Shown here piece by piece: positions 1 to 7,791 of a DNA stretch of 9,863 nt. Each line of letters begins with the position of its first letter. The first letter of the stretch is position 1. Under the pieces are notes generated by a model. It was given only the letters and a program-made list of their open reading frames with translations, was not told where the DNA came from and searched no databases. A program made the translations under genes and the position numbers. Source of the stretch: Rhodoferax sp. (GTDB taxonomy: Bacteria > Pseudomonadota > Gammaproteobacteria > Burkholderiales > Burkholderiaceae_C); assembly GCA_030833685.1 (NCBI GenBank), contig JAURGS010000082.1:1-9863 (forward strand). Direction: 5' to 3'.

Positions 1-12
1 AGAAGGTAGGCC
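1..12 (+). promoter_or_regulatory. Ribosome binding site of secD
   Basis: The window opens with AGAAGG followed by 6 nt and the ATG at 13. This is a good Shine-Dalgarno match and supports that start. No promoter is visible; the gene is probably transcribed from upstream, where yajC usually sits in this operon, but that lies outside the window. Confidence 0.75.
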
Positions 13-1899
13 ATGAATCGTTACCCGCTTTGGAAGTACGTGATCATTGCGATCTCGTTGGTGCTGGCTGCGTTGTATGCCCTGCCCAATCTGTTTGGTG
101 AGAGTCCGGCAGTGCAGATATCGTCAGCGAAGGCGATGGCCAAACTCGACGGCAATTTGCAGGGGCGTGTTGAAGAGGCGCTGAAGTCAGCTGGCGTGAC
201 GGCTCAGGATGTTTCGCGTGACGCAACGTCCATTAAGGTGCGGCTATCGAGTACTGACGAGCAGCTCAAAGCCAAGGACGCGCTACAAAAGGCCTTGGCG
301 GGGGACCCCCAGAGCCCGGACTATGTGGTGGCCTTGAACCTGCTCACCCGCTCACCAGCCTGGCTCTCCGCGCTGCATGCTTCACCGATGTATTTGGGAT
401 TGGACCTGCGCGGGGGTGTTCACTTCATGCTGCAGGTCGACATGCAAGCCGCTTTGGCCAAGCGCGCCGAGTCGCTGGCTGGTGACCTGCGCACCAGCAT
501 GCGTGAGAAAAGCATCCGCCATAGCGGCATCTCCCGCGAAGGCCAGGTCATCCTCATCCGTTTTCGTGATGCGCAAACGCTGAATGCGGCCAAGGCCTTG
601 CTGCTGGACCAATTTGCTGACCTTGAGGGGCTGGATGCTCCGGAGGGCAGTGAGTTCAAGCTTACCGCCACCATCAAGCCCTTGTCGGCGCGAAAAATCC
701 AGGAGCAGGCGCTGCAGCAAAACATCACGACATTGCACAACCGGATCAATGAGCTAGGCGTTGCCGAGCCCGTGATCCAACAGCAAGGGCTTGACCGAAT
801 CGTGGTGCAGCTACCCGGCGTACAAGACACCGCCAAAGCCAAGGACATTCTGGGGCGTACGGCAACGCTGGAAGTGCGCATGGTGGACGAGTCAGGCGAG
901 GGGCAGTCCGCTGAACGTGGCACGGGTATGGTGCCTTTTGGCTCCGAGCGTTATTTGGATCGCAATGGCCAGGCGGTCATCGTCAAGAAGCAGGTGATCT
1001 TGACGGGCGAGAACCTCACCGATGCACAGCCGGGTTTTGACAGCCAGACGCAGGAGCCTACGGTCAACCTGAACCTCGACGCCAAGGGCACGCGTATCTT
1101 TCGCGAGGTGACCCGCGAAAACGTGGGCAAGCGCATGGCCATTTTGTTGTTCGAAAAAGGCCGTGGCGAGGTGGTGACAGCGCCCGTGATTCGCACCGAG
1201 ATTGGCGGCGGTCGGGTGCAGATCTCCGGGCGGATGACCACTGTTGAAGCCAACGACACCGCACTGCTTTTGCGGGCGGGCTCTCTGGCTGCGCCGATGG
1301 AAATTATTGAAGAAATGACGATCGGCCCGAGCCTGGGTGCGGAAAATATTGCCAAGGGCTTTGATTCGGTGGTCTGGGGCTTTGTGGCTGTAGCTGCGTT
1401 CATGTGCGCGTACTACATGCTGTTTGGCATTTTTTCCAGCCTGGCACTGGCCTTTAACCTGCTGATGCTGGTTGCAGTGCTGTCCATGCTGCAAGCGACG
1501 CTCACCCTGCCTGGTATGGCGGCCATGGCGCTGGTGCTGGGCATGGCCATTGATGCCAACGTGCTGATCAACGAACGTATCCGCGAGGAGTTGCGTGCAG
1601 GCGCTGCGCCGCAGGCGGCCATCAACATCGGCTACGACCGCGCCTGGGCGACCATCTTTGACTCCAACATCACCACCCTGATCGCTGGCCTGGCTTTGCT
1701 GGCTTTTGGCTCTGGCCCGGTTCGGGGGTTTGCGGTCGTGCATTGCCTCGGTATTCTGACCAGCATGTTCTCGGGGGTGTTTTTCTCCAGGGGCTTGGTT
1801 AATTATTGGTACGGGCGCAAGGCTCGCCTCAAAGCCTTGTCCATCGGCACTGTTTGGCGCGCTGACGCCGGCAAAGCCATCCAAGCCCAAAAGGACTGA
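13..1899 (+). CDS. secD: Protein translocase subunit SecD
   Basis: SecD pairs with SecF in the inner membrane and uses the proton motive force to help pull secreted proteins out of the SecYEG channel on the periplasmic side. The 628-residue product has the family layout. One N-terminal membrane helix (about 8-28) is followed by a large periplasmic part and five C-terminal membrane helices (about 452-600). The signature LGLDLRGG lies at 128-135 and opens the first periplasmic domain. The motif GMAIDANVLINERIREE begins at 510 and contains Asp514, which matches the conserved membrane aspartate implicated in proton transport in this family. Length is close to that of E. coli SecD (615). The frame is intact from start to stop. 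The stop lies 4 nt before secF, so the two are almost certainly co-transcribed. Confidence 0.98.
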   Translation: MNRYPLWKYVIIAISLVLAALYALPNLFGESPAVQISSAKAMAKLDGNLQGRVEEALKSAGVTAQDVSRDATSIKVRLSSTDEQLKAKDALQKALAGDPQSPDYVVALNLLTRSPAWLSALHASPMYLGLDLRGGVHFMLQVDMQAALAKRAESLAGDLRTSMREKSIRHSGISREGQVILIRFRDAQTLNAAKALLLDQFADLEGLDAPEGSEFKLTATIKPLSARKIQEQALQQNITTLHNRINELGVAEPVIQQQGLDRIVVQLPGVQDTAKAKDILGRTATLEVRMVDESGEGQSAERGTGMVPFGSERYLDRNGQAVIVKKQVILTGENLTDAQPGFDSQTQEPTVNLNLDAKGTRIFREVTRENVGKRMAILLFEKGRGEVVTAPVIRTEIGGGRVQISGRMTTVEANDTALLLRAGSLAAPMEIIEEMTIGPSLGAENIAKGFDSVVWGFVAVAAFMCAYYMLFGIFSSLALAFNLLMLVAVLSMLQATLTLPGMAAMALVLGMAIDANVLINERIREELRAGAAPQAAINIGYDRAWATIFDSNITTLIAGLALLAFGSGPVRGFAVVHCLGILTSMFSGVFFSRGLVNYWYGRKARLKALSIGTVWRADAGKAIQAQKD

Positions 1900-1903
1900 A
1901 GCC

Positions 1904-2860
1904 ATGGAATTTTTCCGCATCAAACGCGACATCCCGTTCATGCGCCATGCTTTGGTGTTCAACGTCATTTCCTTGGTCACTTTTTTGGCCGCTGTGTTTT
2001 TTCTCTTCACACGTGGGCTGCATTTGTCGGTGGAGTTCACTGGCGGCACCGTGCTGGAAGTCGGTTACGCCCAGAACGCTGATGTGGCTGCAGTTCGTGA
2101 GACGGTGGCCAAACTGGGCTTTGCCGATGTGCAAGTGCAAAATTTTGGCAGCGCCCGCGATGTGATCATTCGCCTGCCTGTTCAAAAAGGCGTGACCTCG
2201 GCTCAGCAGAGCAATCAGGTCATGGCTGCCTTGAAGGCCAAGGACCCCAGCGCCAATATGCGCCGCGCGGAGTTTGTCGGTCCGCAAGTCGGCGACGAGT
2301 TGGTGGCTGACGGACTCAAAGCCCTGGCTTTTGTGGTTGTGGGCATCATGGTTTACCTTGCTGTGCGATTCGAGTGGAAATACTCGGTGTCGGCGATCTT
2401 GGCCAACTTGCACGACGTGATCATCATCCTGGGCTTTTTTGCTTTTTTCCAGTGGGAGTTCTCACTGGCGGTGTTGGCTGCCGTTCTGGCAGTTCTGGGT
2501 TACTCGGTCAACGAGTCGGTGGTGATTTTTGACCGGATACGTGAAAATTTTCGTCGTTACCGCAAGATGAGCACGGTGGAGATCATCAACAGTGCCATTA
2601 CCTCGACGATCAGCCGCACCATCATCACCCATGGATCGACCCAAATGATGGTTCTGTCCATGCTGCTCTTTGGCGGTGCCACGCTTCACTACTTCGCGCT
2701 GGCCTTAACCATTGGTATTTTGTTTGGCATTTATTCGTCGGTTTTTGTTGCGGCAGCCATTGCCATGTGGCTGGGCATCCACCGTGACGACCTGCTCAAG
2801 GGCTCAGCTTCTCGTAAAGACCACGACCCCAACGATCCCAATGCGGGAGCCACGGTCTAG
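1904..2860 (+). CDS. secF: Protein translocase subunit SecF
   Basis: SecF is the partner of SecD in the proton-driven export accessory complex of the inner membrane. The 318-residue product matches the family's normal size (E. coli 323). It has one N-terminal membrane helix (about 14-36) followed by the signature VEFTGGTVLEV of the periplasmic domain. Four or five more membrane helices fill about 138-300. NESVVIFDRIRE carries Asp210, the conserved membrane aspartate of SecF, and SRTIITHGST with Arg238 follows. The tail is short, charged and rich in Asp, Asn and Pro. AAGGA at 1891-1895, inside the end of secD, is 8 nt before the ATG and fixes the start. The spacing points to translational coupling with secD. 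Confidence 0.98.
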   Translation: MEFFRIKRDIPFMRHALVFNVISLVTFLAAVFFLFTRGLHLSVEFTGGTVLEVGYAQNADVAAVRETVAKLGFADVQVQNFGSARDVIIRLPVQKGVTSAQQSNQVMAALKAKDPSANMRRAEFVGPQVGDELVADGLKALAFVVVGIMVYLAVRFEWKYSVSAILANLHDVIIILGFFAFFQWEFSLAVLAAVLAVLGYSVNESVVIFDRIRENFRRYRKMSTVEIINSAITSTISRTIITHGSTQMMVLSMLLFGGATLHYFALALTIGILFGIYSSVFVAAAIAMWLGIHRDDLLKGSASRKDHDPNDPNAGATV

Positions 2861-2874
2861 TTTGAACAGGCCTC

Positions 2875-5124
2875 ATGACTGACTCAACCGCCTTCAAGCA
2901 TGCGAAAGCGCTGGGCGAGCAGATGCGCCAAGCCTTGATTGAGCGCATTGCCCAGCAGCTCGATGGCTTGCTGGTCACCGTCGGTCAAAAGCTGTCGGAC
3001 CTTCTGGAAGAAGCGGCACCCTCTCGTGTATTGCAGGTCAGACAGGATGCCTGGTTCGCCTTAAATAAGGCGAAATCGGCCTGGCGTGATCAAAGTGTGG
3101 ATGCCTTGCAGCAGGCCTTGCGTCCGCAAAACAGCAAGTCGCCAAGCGCACAGCGCGGCAAGCTCGAGCTGATCGAAACAGCCGCCATCGAAGACAAAAT
3201 TGTGGCCTCCCGCATGGCTCTGGCAATTACGGAAGAAGCGGCAGTGCAGATCAAGGAATTGCGCAAACGCTTTGTCGCGCTCAACCAGGGCCAGGAGTTG
3301 TCCGAGGCCGATATCGTTCATCCTGAAACGCAGGTCTTGGCCATCCTCAAGGCCTGGAAGGGTGCGGGCATGACGCAGGAAGCCTGGGACCTGGTTGCAG
3401 AGGTGGTCCGTCGCTACCTGGTTCAGAAGCTGCCAGCCATTTATGACCAGTGCAACGATGATCTAGAAGCTCAGGGCGTCTCACCCATGGCCGAGCCATT
3501 GCTCAAGGTGAGAAACCCCCAGCCAGCCGCACCACCGGCGCCCGAGAAGGTGTCTGCAAAGCCAGGCGGTACGCCCGCGCCTGGCGCAGCGCCACTTGCT
3601 CAGCCGGGTGGCGCAGGCGTCAAGTTTCCAGGGCGCATGCAGCGCGCGCAGCAGCTTTTGCAACAGGTCGGTCAAATGGTGTTTGGCGCGCCGCTGTCAG
3701 CCGAGCAACAGGTGCAGCTCACGCAAGCAATGCCTGATTGGCCTGCTGGCGCTGCGACGGGTGCGGGCGCACAAGCCGCGGCCACTTTTTATCAGCCAGC
3801 CTCTGCCGGGTTGATTTCTGCAAGCTACCAGCCCATTGGCGCGGCAGCGGCCTATGACCCATCGGCAACAGGCTCGATGGTTTACCAGGCCTCACCGCAG
3901 TTGGTCCAGCAAATTGCGATGGATTTGCGCCAGCAAACAGCAGAACTTAAGCGCCAGGCTGGCAGTGATAACGAGAAAGCGATCGTCGAGCTGGTTTCCT
4001 TGATGTTTCAGGCGATCTTGCAGGAAGAGCGCATCCTCGCAGGCATTCGGGTGTGGTTTGCGCGCTTGCAGATGCCCGTGCTGCGTCTGGCTTTGGAAGA
4101 TGCCGGTTTTTTCTACGATGTGAAGCACCCGGCAAGGGCGTTGATCGACCAAATGGGCTCTTGCGTGATGGGCTTTAGCGCGAGCGACATCACCGCGCAG
4201 GCGCTTGAAGCCGAGATCCGGCGCATCGTGCAGGTCATCGAGCAGTACCCCGAGACGGGTCGGCGTGTGTATGAAAAAACAGTAGAAGAATTTCAAACCT
4301 TTTTGCGCGAGCATTTGCAGGGCAATACGGCAAATCAAGAACTGCTGACGATGGCAGAGCAGCTCGAGCTGAAAGAAACGCTGACCATCCAGTACACCAT
4401 TGAGCTGCGCAACCAGCTGCAGGACATACCGGTTCGGGACGAAATTCGGGACTTCCTGCTCAAAACCTGGTCCGAGGTGTTGGCGGTGGTCACCGTGCGC
4501 CAGGGTGCGCAACATGCCGAGACCCTGACCCTGAAAAAAACTGCCTCCGAATTGATTTGGGCGGCCAGTGCCAAGCCCACGCGTGCCGAGCGCGCGCATG
4601 TGATCGCGTCCTTGCCGCAAATCTTGAAAAACCTGCGTGGCGGAATGGCTTTGCTCAATGCGGATGAGGCCGTGCAGGACGAGTTGTTTCAAAGCATCAA
4701 CAACGCCCTGGCGGACGCGTTCATGGCTAAGACTCAGGGCATTGACGATGCACGGATTGCGGCGCTGGCGCAGCATCTGGAGCACCTAGAGGACTTTGTC
4801 AGTGCCGATGGACTGGATGAGTTTCAAATTGACGCCCAAGCTATTGAGCAATTACTGGGCATTGAAGTGGCTGGCATGCATGTCATCAATGAAGGTGGAG
4901 ATTCGCCTAGCGCTGAGATGAGCCAATGGGTCGCACAGGTCAGCCTTGGTAGCTGGTACCGTTTGTCCTACGGCGGACAGGACTTGCAGGTTCAACATGT
5001 CTGGCGCAGCCCCTTTGGGGCACTTGCATTTGTTAGCCACAACGGTGTCAGAGAGCTATCTGATGCAAACGCAGCGCATGGCGGCTTATCTGGAGGCAGG
5101 TCTTATGGAGCCACAAGAGACTGA
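2875..5124 (+). CDS. DUF1631 family protein of unknown function, C-terminus probably frameshifted
   Basis: The function is unknown. I assign it to the DUF1631 family from memory of the family's character, chiefly GFFYDVKHPARALIDQMG (about 411-428), which resembles the family's phenylalanine-rich HPAR core. The 749-residue product has no signal peptide or membrane helix, so it is probably cytoplasmic. It is mainly helical: an N-terminal helical part (about 1-210), a Pro/Ala/Gly/Gln-rich linker (about 215-345), then a long helical domain (about 346-690). Near the end, GSWYRLSYGGQDLQVQHVWR looks like a small beta-rich domain reminiscent of PilZ-type folds, which is a weak guess. The last 22 residues (728-749) look like out-of-frame sequence; see the separate entry on the +1-frame tail. 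It starts 14 nt after secF with only a weak AGG before the ATG, so it probably depends on the secDF transcript. Confidence 0.85.
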   Translation: MTDSTAFKHAKALGEQMRQALIERIAQQLDGLLVTVGQKLSDLLEEAAPSRVLQVRQDAWFALNKAKSAWRDQSVDALQQALRPQNSKSPSAQRGKLELIETAAIEDKIVASRMALAITEEAAVQIKELRKRFVALNQGQELSEADIVHPETQVLAILKAWKGAGMTQEAWDLVAEVVRRYLVQKLPAIYDQCNDDLEAQGVSPMAEPLLKVRNPQPAAPPAPEKVSAKPGGTPAPGAAPLAQPGGAGVKFPGRMQRAQQLLQQVGQMVFGAPLSAEQQVQLTQAMPDWPAGAATGAGAQAAATFYQPASAGLISASYQPIGAAAAYDPSATGSMVYQASPQLVQQIAMDLRQQTAELKRQAGSDNEKAIVELVSLMFQAILQEERILAGIRVWFARLQMPVLRLALEDAGFFYDVKHPARALIDQMGSCVMGFSASDITAQALEAEIRRIVQVIEQYPETGRRVYEKTVEEFQTFLREHLQGNTANQELLTMAEQLELKETLTIQYTIELRNQLQDIPVRDEIRDFLLKTWSEVLAVVTVRQGAQHAETLTLKKTASELIWAASAKPTRAERAHVIASLPQILKNLRGGMALLNADEAVQDELFQSINNALADAFMAKTQGIDDARIAALAQHLEHLEDFVSADGLDEFQIDAQAIEQLLGIEVAGMHVINEGGDSPSAEMSQWVAQVSLGSWYRLSYGGQDLQVQHVWRSPFGALAFVSHNGVRELSDANAAHGGLSGGRSYGATRD

Positions 5125-5197
5125 ATCGCTGACGACGCGGGCTACCCGCGACGCGATGGCCAAATTGCAAGCCCAGCCCGATCTGCTGCTGCTTTAG
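5050..5197 (+). other. Probable frameshift site and displaced native C-terminus of the DUF1631 gene
   Basis: The main frame passes AGAGAG at 5050-5055 and then gives a Gly/Ala/Ser-rich tail ending at TGA 5122-5124. The +1 frame stays open across the same region to TAG at 5195-5197 and reads as an ordinary helical protein end: SYLMQTQRMAAYLEAGLM, then ETESLTTRATRDAMAKLQ. A restored AG (four repeats instead of three) joins the two frames as GVRESYLMQTQ and gives 774 residues. The sequence cannot tell a true 2-nt deletion from an assembly error. A single-base insertion near 5050 would explain it equally well. Programmed +1 shifting at the AGA codon is possible but unsupported. Confidence 0.7.
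5136..5150. other. Perfect short inverted repeat
   Basis: CGCGGG-CTA-CCCGCG forms a 6-bp GC-only stem with a 3-nt loop. It begins 11 nt after the premature stop of the DUF1631 gene and lies inside the displaced +1-frame tail, where it encodes part of TTRATRD. No T run follows on either strand, so it does not look like a standard intrinsic terminator. It may be chance in coding DNA, or may slow polymerase between the converging genes. Confidence 0.35.
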
Positions 5198-6375
5198 CTG
5201 ACCTGGCGTTGAAACAGGCCGCCTGGCAGGCGCGCCACCAAGCCTTGTAATTCCAGCGTCATGAGCCCGGCCTGCAAAGCTGCTGTGGTCTGCCCGGTGC
5301 GCGCACTCAACGCGTCCAGCGAGACCGGGTCGTAGCCCAAGGCATCGAGCAAATCCTGTTCGGCGTGCGCAGCTATCGGCGTTGGAGGCGAACTGGCGGG
5401 GTTTGGGCCGGCAGATTTGGTTTGCGGCGCTAACCAGCGCATTTCTTCCAAAATATCCTGGGCTGACTCGACCAATTTGGCGCCTTGCTTGATCAGGGCA
5501 TGACATCCGCGGTACTGCGCCGCGTGAATCGATCCGGGGATTGCAAAAACCTCCTTGCCTTGTTCTGAGCTTAGGCGCGCGCTGATGAGCGAGCCCGACT
5601 GCAGCGCGGCTTCGACCACCAGCGTTCCCTGCGACAAGCCTGCAATGAGCCGGTTACGCTTGGGGAAATTACCGCTCAGCGGCGCTGTACCCAGCGGGTA
5701 TTCACTGATCAAAAGCCCGTTTTGCGCGACCCGATGCGCCAAGTCGAAATGGGCTTTGGGGTAAACGCGGTCAAGTCCAGTGCCGACGATGGCCACGGTG
5801 GCTGCTGTCTGTGCCTCATCGCCAAAAGCCTCGAGCGCGCCTTCATGCGCGGCACCGTCAATGCCCAAGGCCAGGCCACTGACCACGGTCAGACCAGACT
5901 GGACCATGGCCTTGGCAAACTGCCTTGCATTGACCAGGCCTTGTGGCGTTGGATTGCGGCTGCCCACGATGGCCAGGCACGCCTCGCTTCGGATCACCAT
6001 GGCAGGGCTTGCCGCATCTTGCGGGCTGAACCCGGCCTGGCCCAGCAGGTACAGCATCAGAGGAGGATCGTCCAGGTTTAGCAACGCGCTCGGGTAATGG
6101 GCGTCCCCGAGCACAGCGATACGCCGTTTTTGCCCCGAACTTTTTCCCTCTTCGAGCCAGGCCTCTGTTTGAGCCAGGGTGGACGCAAGTGCTTCAGGCT
6201 CGGCTTGCATCGCCTGCACTTGCGTCGGGCTCAAGACCTGTGCCAGCGCAGTGCGGGTTTGTTGCCAGATGGTTTGCGGCAAACCGAAAGCAGTCAGCAG
6301 TTTGCGAGCACCCTGGTTGCCAAGCCCTGGCGTGAGCGACAGGCGCAGCCACGCGCTGAGCTCGTCATGCTGCAT
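5194..6375 (-). CDS. dprA: DNA processing protein DprA (Smf)
   Basis: DprA binds incoming single-stranded DNA during natural transformation, protects it and loads RecA onto it in the cytoplasm. The 393-residue product has all three expected parts. An N-terminal helical (SAM-like) region spans about 1-80. The Rossmann-type core follows, with IVGSRNPTPQG (136-146), SGLALGIDGAAHEGAL (166-181), FPKRNRLIAGLSQGTLVVEA (237-256) and GCHALIKQGAKLV (290-302). A C-terminal winged-helix domain lies at about 338-390 after a Pro/Ala linker. Length is typical for proteobacterial DprA and no key motif is missing. The start is supported by TGAGG (6382-6386), which overlaps the stop of the upstream LysM gene and sits 6 nt from the ATG. 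DprA is also found in many species not known to be competent, so its presence alone does not prove transformation. Confidence 0.97.
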   Translation of the reverse strand: MQHDELSAWLRLSLTPGLGNQGARKLLTAFGLPQTIWQQTRTALAQVLSPTQVQAMQAEPEALASTLAQTEAWLEEGKSSGQKRRIAVLGDAHYPSALLNLDDPPLMLYLLGQAGFSPQDAASPAMVIRSEACLAIVGSRNPTPQGLVNARQFAKAMVQSGLTVVSGLALGIDGAAHEGALEAFGDEAQTAATVAIVGTGLDRVYPKAHFDLAHRVAQNGLLISEYPLGTAPLSGNFPKRNRLIAGLSQGTLVVEAALQSGSLISARLSSEQGKEVFAIPGSIHAAQYRGCHALIKQGAKLVESAQDILEEMRWLAPQTKSAGPNPASSPPTPIAAHAEQDLLDALGYDPVSLDALSARTGQTTAALQAGLMTLELQGLVARLPGGLFQRQVS

Positions 6376-6383
6376 TGAGCGCC

Positions 6384-7604
6384 TCAGCTGGGGTTTTGCA
6401 GGCGATCGCCCACCTTAACGCCCCGGGTGATTTCCAGGATCAAGGCGTAAGAGACCTTGTCAAAAGGCCGAAAGACCATGACCAGGCCGTTGCGCTCATC
6501 GGGCAGCTTGATCTGCGTTTTTTGCGGATCGGTGCTGTCGATTAGGCGCGCGCCATCGTTGAGCACAGACAAAACTTGCCCAGGTTTGAGTCCGTCAGCC
6601 AGGCCCTTGTTAATGACCACCACCTGATTCTGAGCCGCATTGGCTACGGCGCTGCCGTAGACCGACACCACCCGCGCTTGCACACTGCCTTTGCCAGCGT
6701 GCGGCGTGTAGCTCTGGATATCGGGTGGGGGCTCAGGGACAAGACGGTCGCCAACCCGAATTTCTTCCTTGGCTGCGACGATGTCGATGGTCGCTGGCGT
6801 GATGTTCTCAACGGGTTTGCCGTCTTTGCCAGTACTGCTTTGGCTGCTTTCGCTACGCATGAGTAGCGCGCGGCCAATGTACTGTGCCTCGTAGCCCAAG
6901 ATGGCGCCGGTTTCGGGGTCTTTCAGCGCGCGCGCATTGCGAAAGATCCGGTAGGCCTTGTGTTTTTTCTGGGGGTCATCGATCAGGTCTTTGCCAGATC
7001 CACTGCGTGCATAGGCGCGATCGCCCCGAGTCAGCAGAACACGGGCATCTTGCGCAGCGACGATACGCGGTGCCTGACTCAGGCCTTCTTCACCCAGAAT
7101 GATGGGCTCACTTAAAAATGGCTCAATCAGTCGGCTGTCCAGAGTCGGCAATGCGTTGTCTGTCAGCGCAGTGATACGTGTTTTGGGCGAAAGACGAACC
7201 TGCGCCAGGTTAGCGCCGTCTTCAGCGCCTTGGCCGGTGCTTAAGCCCAGGGTGGCACGACCGTCTTTGATCGTGAGCACCAGCTTTTGCCCAGGGTAAA
7301 TCAGGTGTGGGTTACGGATTTGATCGAGATTCATGCCCCAAAGTTCAGGCCAACGCCAGGGCGAATTCAGAAACAATTTTGAAATGGCCCACAGCGTATC
7401 GCCCTTGACCACCACGTGCTCTTTGGGCGCGTCGGGTCGGATATCGGCCAGAGGCACCCCTTTGGTGGCCACAGACTCCGCGGTGGCACGTTGCTGTGGG
7501 GTGATCGGGTATTTTTGCGCCTGGCTTGCAGCGGGCACAAGGGCGAGCAACGCTGCAATCAAGCTCGCGCTGCTGCAGATTACGTGGCGGACAGGTGTTT
7601 TCAT
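6384..7604 (-). CDS. Secreted LysM-domain protein, likely peptidoglycan-binding
   Basis: This is a probable periplasmic or wall-associated protein; its precise role is not known. From the chosen start it has 406 residues. The N-terminus is a signal peptide with basic residues, a hydrophobic stretch (about 8-25) and a likely signal peptidase I site after ASQA (about 29). A LysM domain follows at about 63-111 (HVVVKGDTLWAISKLFL to LIYPGQKLVL), with an extra Trp-rich insert SPWRWPELWGMN. The rest has no motif I can name. Its end, YALILEITRGVKVGDRL, recurs in my memory of Burkholderiales LysM proteins. An in-frame ATG 14 codons upstream (7646) would put MAGSLSGQQGNRGN before the signal peptide, so I prefer 7604, which also has AGAGG just before it. 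It is the first gene of a unit with dprA, 8 nt apart. No catalytic domain is seen. Confidence 0.9.
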   Translation of the reverse strand: MKTPVRHVICSSASLIAALLALVPAASQAQKYPITPQQRATAESVATKGVPLADIRPDAPKEHVVVKGDTLWAISKLFLNSPWRWPELWGMNLDQIRNPHLIYPGQKLVLTIKDGRATLGLSTGQGAEDGANLAQVRLSPKTRITALTDNALPTLDSRLIEPFLSEPIILGEEGLSQAPRIVAAQDARVLLTRGDRAYARSGSGKDLIDDPQKKHKAYRIFRNARALKDPETGAILGYEAQYIGRALLMRSESSQSSTGKDGKPVENITPATIDIVAAKEEIRVGDRLVPEPPPDIQSYTPHAGKGSVQARVVSVYGSAVANAAQNQVVVINKGLADGLKPGQVLSVLNDGARLIDSTDPQKTQIKLPDERNGLVMVFRPFDKVSYALILEITRGVKVGDRLQNPS

Positions 7605-7613
7605 GTTGCCTCT
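7605..7613 (-). promoter_or_regulatory. Ribosome binding site that decides the LysM gene start
   Basis: On the minus strand AGAGG (7609-7613) lies 4 nt before the ATG at 7604, with AAGGT a little further upstream (7617-7621). Together with the signal peptide beginning MKTPVRH, this favours 7604 over the upstream in-frame ATG at 7646. Confidence 0.6.
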
Positions 7614-7791
7614 GTTACCTTGTTGGCCTGACAGTGAACCCGCCATGCCACTGCGTGCCCGTGGGACTTGTGGTCACGTGCGAGCTGTGGGGCGTGGAAT
7701 ATTGCGAAAATACTACCACTACTGTTCGCTGAATTGGGCAAACTGCACACTTTTCTCAAAGAGTTCACACTCACTCTACCATTGAATTTAC
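7605..7791. promoter_or_regulatory. Divergent intergenic region between the LysM-dprA and def-fmt units
   Basis: These 187 bp must hold promoters for both directions, because the two units diverge here. The part near 7690-7790 is more AT-rich than the flanking genes. Toward LysM, TGG-TAGTAT on the minus strand (7710-7718) resembles an extended -10 box. The nearest -35-like TTGCCC is 20 nt away, which is too far, so this is tentative. Toward def, TACCAT (7777-7782) matches four of six -10 positions and sits 9 nt before the ATG, without a clear -35. No operator, riboswitch or terminator-like hairpin was recognised. Confidence 0.4.

Noticed and set aside
892..2049. Long open frame of 385 codons on the minus strand inside secD
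   Set aside because: It is fully antisense to an unambiguous secD, is rich in His, Gln and Arg as expected for the reverse of GC-biased codons, and shows no recognisable domain.
3892..4785. 297-codon open frame on the minus strand inside the DUF1631 gene
   Set aside because: Same antisense shadow pattern (His/Gln/Leu-rich), no domain, and it lies opposite a better-supported gene.
5136..5150. GC-only hairpin considered as a bidirectional terminator
   Set aside because: There is no T run on either side, the stem is only 6 bp, and it encodes sensible residues in the restored tail.
5220..5232. CGCCT-GGC-AGGCG inverted repeat near the end of dprA
   Set aside because: It is a 5-bp stem inside coding sequence with no following T run on either strand, so it is likely chance.
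5722..6081. 119-codon plus-strand open frame opposite dprA
   Set aside because: It is antisense to the conserved Rossmann core of DprA and has no independent support.
7605..7646. Upstream start for the LysM protein giving 14 more residues
   Set aside because: The extension (MAGSLSGQQGNRGN) would bury the signal peptide, and the ribosome-site-like AGAGG lies before 7604.
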